Below, in pieces: positions 61,501 through 64,000 of a DNA stretch of 64,000 nt. The notes beneath the pieces were generated by a model. It made no database searches and was not told the DNA's origin. It worked only from the letters and a program-made list of their open reading frames with translations. Each line of letters begins with the position of its first letter. Position 1 is the first letter of the stretch. The stretch is from Tetradesmus obliquus. Taxonomy: Eukaryota; Chlorophyta; Chlorophyceae; Sphaeropleales; Scenedesmaceae. The translations under genes and the position numbers were made by a program. The DNA is taken from contig CP126192.1 of assembly GCA_030272155.1 (NCBI GenBank), positions 3,506,501 to 3,570,500 on the forward strand, written 5' to 3'.

Positions 61501-62202
61501 CAGGATCAATTAGAGAAGCATACGGAGAAGCGCTGCACCGATTCAGAGCTGTTGGCACACTGCCGTATAGCACAGTTGTGTTGATTAAGTACTAAAAGAT
61601 AATTTTCGTGGCCACCACGCTCTTTTGCCGGTGCTGTTCTCATCATGAGCTTTCAGCGCGGGCGAACACTGTTGGCCAGCCGGCGACATTCATCAGGAGG
61701 GAATGTAAGCTGCCAAATAGCCACGTGCTGGCTGGTATGCCTGCTGGCAGCTGCTGCCGCAACTGGAGTAATGGCGAACACGCCAGGTTCGTCTAGTTCT
61801 CTGTGATCAAGCAGCAACATGCGCACGAACATGTTATAGTTGTTAATACCAGGCTATATGCACAGCGTAAGGCTTGCGCTGCACGCTTCCATAGCTGCTG
61901 CCTGCTCAAGGGGCCAGGCCTCTGCTGTTGTATGCATGCCTTGATGGCATAAGAAGACATGCCAATGTGTGTCTGCAGCTCCCAGGTCTTCTGACGGGGT
62001 TTTAGAGCATTGACCAGCAGCAATCCTAGCGCTCTATTGCCCAGGCACATCATAACCCACAGAGCCAGTTGCAGCTGACAGTCCTGCCAGAATGCTGCTG
62101 GTCCAGCAAAGCTTGTATCCCATATTACAAAACACACATCAGTTCAGCGGCCAGATATGATGGTCAGCGCTTTTTCCTCACCTCCCAAATCCCAAGTTAA
62201 AG
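58583..62202. other. Long region without a supported gene
   Basis: About 3.6 kb contains several long open frames on both strands (the longest at 60212-60961 on the minus strand), but none has family residues or coherent splice joins. A fourfold TGTAA run lies at 59978-59997. Part of it may be the CBM20-gene 3' UTR. Confidence 0.4.
59978..59997 (+). terminator. Four tandem TGTAA units
   Basis: TGTAATGTAATGTAATGTAA, four exact copies of the green-algal poly(A) motif, 1.4 kb downstream of the CBM20-gene stop on the same strand. Confidence 0.45.
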
Positions 62203-63108
62203 ATGACTCAGCGTCAGCAACCACCACACTTGAGCTCACCACATTCTGGCGGTTGCTGCTCCCGCACACTTGCCCTCATTTTGCTGCTGCCAGCACCACA
62301 GCGGCGAGCAGACGATGATGGAGATGGCCATGTGCTGCTAGAGCTAGAAGATGACAACACATCGCTGGACAGCCTCGCAGTCAAAATCGGCAGGGATGTG
62401 ACAGGCTGCACACGCCTGCCAGTGCAGGGCTGGGCGTCCTGCCAGTTAGCGCCAGCAGCAGCCTCAGCAGCAGCAGCAGAGAAAGTGGTGACTACGCTCA
62501 AGTCGGTTGAGCTGGTCATGGGGCAGCTAAGGATGAACGCTGGCTTTGGAGGAGGTGAGCAGCCCAGCAGGGGACAGCTGCAGAGCAGCAAGCATGCACA
62601 CTGCAGTTCCTGCATGCGGTGGACGGGCGGTGCAAAAGAAATGTTGTGGTAACACCTCGTACCTCAGCCATGCAACCCAGCTGAGTGCGCCGTCTGTGGT
62701 TCCTGAATCAACCTAGCTGCCAGCACACGCCAGTCCAGCCGGAGCAGCTTGCTGGCACAGAGCAGTGCCAGCAGCGCCAACGGCAGCAACGCCTGTTACA
62801 ATCCCCAAATGTGACACGAGACAAGTCGGCACCAAGGCGGCATAGGTGTAACTAACCGCCTGCCTGCCCGCCCCTGCATCTCGGTTCTTCTCTGCCACAT
62901 GCAGCCGCTGCAAGTGCTGCTGGCGTCAAGCGGCCAGCTTTCAGGCGGGTCGGGCGCGGCAGGAAAGCATTTGTGTCAATACGCGGACTTGCGCAGGAGG
63001 CAGCAGCAGCACCAAATGCGCCACCAGATGAGGTGGTGCCAGCAGGCATGCTGCCGGCAGAGTGTGCTGCTGGGACATGCAGCAAACTCTGGGTGAGTTG
63101 CTTGCACC

Positions 63109-63142
<34 letters not shown>

Positions 63143-63871
63143 GTGCATGCAGGGTCGGACACCCACTATTGACGGTGGTGCTACATGCTACCTGAACGCA
63201 ACGTGCAGCCAAGCGATTCAGCAGGCAGCCGCGCACATGGAATGCCATTCCATGTTGAGCGGCTCAACACCTGCGTCAACTTGCCAAAGTCGTTAGCTTG
63301 ACGTGCGTCAGCAGCTTCAGCGATTTGACAATGTGGCTGGTAATGTTTCTGCGCGTGTGCAGGGCATGAACAGGATTGGCGTTCCTGCTCTGTGGCGGCA
63401 GATGGGCACTAGCATGCCTCTGAGCAGCGTCACACGCGCTGGAACTATTGTAGGTGAGCTCGAGTTCGAAGCAATTGGCCGACTTAGTGTGCAACATGGC
63501 CGACGTACCCGGGCGGCTCTTTGTGTCACTTGTGCAGCTCGGTGTTGCTGCCACCTGCATCTTCCTATGCTTCTGCTCACACGGTGCTTGAGCAGCAGTG
63601 CTGTCAGTTGCAACATCATGTTGTGCATTACGCGCCGCTGCTCAAGCACTACCTGTTCGTGTTCATACCTAGCACACCCGACTGACGCATTGCGGCATGT
63701 TTGGGACTGCTGCTGCCTGCAGACACTGGTGCAGACTTCATGAATTACAATGTAGCCAACCAGGTTGACAGGGAGAGGTCCACCACCATCACCATCAGCT
63801 CACAGCGCAGCAGCAACAGCGAGGGAGGCAGGGCAGGCTTCAGCTCACATGGCACGCACGTGTTTGGCACG
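62203..63871 (+). CDS. Unrecognised gene, 3' partial (runs out of the window)
   Basis: Blocks 62203-62554, 62905-63092, 63363-63453 and 63723-63871 join in phase, each with GT-AG borders. The last ends in a GTGAGG donor, so the gene continues past the window. The conceptual product starts MTQRQQPPHLSSPH. It has an acidic strand segment GHVLLELEDDNTSLDSLAVK and a helix VVTTLKSVELVMGQLRMN. A basic stretch RPAFRRVGRGRKAF and a Pro/Ala/Cys segment follow, then GMNRIGVPALWRQM and a Ser-rich end with HGTHVFGT. I recognise no family. The start codon is the first ATG in frame and could be displaced by an upstream exon. Confidence 0.5.
63107..63141 (+). repeat. (CAG)n microsatellite
   Basis: Eleven CAG/GCA units just inside an intron of the last gene model. 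It is one of the few intronic arrays seen in CAG rather than CTG sense. Confidence 0.85.
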
Positions 63872-64000
63872 GTGAGGACAAACAGCGCGCCCGGATTATG
63901 ATGCGGCAACGCAACATTATTTGTGTTGAATTGCCACGAGGAGCTTCTGTTGTATCCATACACGCCATGAAACCCACATCTGGCGCAGCTGCAGCACCTT
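63872..64000 (+). other. Intron start of the last gene
   Basis: Sequence after the GTGAGG donor at 63872. No further exon is visible before the window ends. Confidence 0.4.

Overview
This is a eukaryotic nuclear window, most likely from a chlorophycean green alga. I infer Sphaeropleales, Scenedesmaceae-like, but the genus is not proven. The genes are densely intron-split (5 to more than 20 exons) with GT-AG borders. Exons are rich in CAG arrays (Gln/Ser/Ala runs), and introns carry CTG arrays. UGUAA, the green-algal polyadenylation motif, follows several genes. Several products are plant-type: a DPD1-like exonuclease, an LPA1-like P-loop protein and a plastid S4-domain protein. I see no tRNA, rRNA, CRISPR or prokaryotic operon. 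All exon joins below were worked out by hand from splice sites and reading phase.

Layout. 1-3765 (+): cytochrome P450, 5' end outside the window. 4493-6547 (+): DPD1-like DEDDh exonuclease fold with its catalytic residues replaced. 7441-9155 (-): ALG13, complete in five exons. 9727-10576 (+): small two-helix membrane protein. 11634-15517 (-): unrecognised helical protein, faintly glomulin/ALF4-like. 16558-22450 (+): importin subunit beta-1, 13 exons, 884 aa.

23772-31373 is a secretory-type stretch. It holds a 218-aa Cys-rich secreted protein, a partial gene with a beta-rich repeat module, and a 136-aa Cys-rich secreted protein. The last is interrupted in exon 2 by a 992-bp non-autonomous hAT element flanked by an 8-bp target duplication. 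31900-32230 is a 67-bp minisatellite. 33107-35353 (+): plastid YlmH/PSII-S4 RNA-binding protein, 313 aa.

36043-45866 (-): large UvrD/Rep/Srs2-type helicase with an N-terminal PIP box and several disordered inserts. 46283-48329 (-): membrane protein with an N-terminal ubiquitin-like/PB1-like module. 49299-53883 (-): LPA1/2-phosphoglycerate-kinase-like P-loop protein with a roughly 675-residue low-complexity insert. 54446-58582 (+): 961-aa CBM20 plus coiled-coil protein, similar in layout to pyrenoid SAGA proteins. 62203 to the end (+): unrecognised gene running out of the window.

The genes do not form one pathway. They are ordinary housekeeping genes (N-glycosylation, nuclear import, DNA repair, plastid RNA binding) mixed with lineage-specific secreted and starch-binding proteins. 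The most notable items are the hAT insertion in a still-open host exon, the catalytically dead exonuclease, two decayed partial exon copies lying next to their parent exons, the CBM20/coiled-coil protein with repeated Trp-Arg motifs, and CTG microsatellites that abut 3' splice sites.
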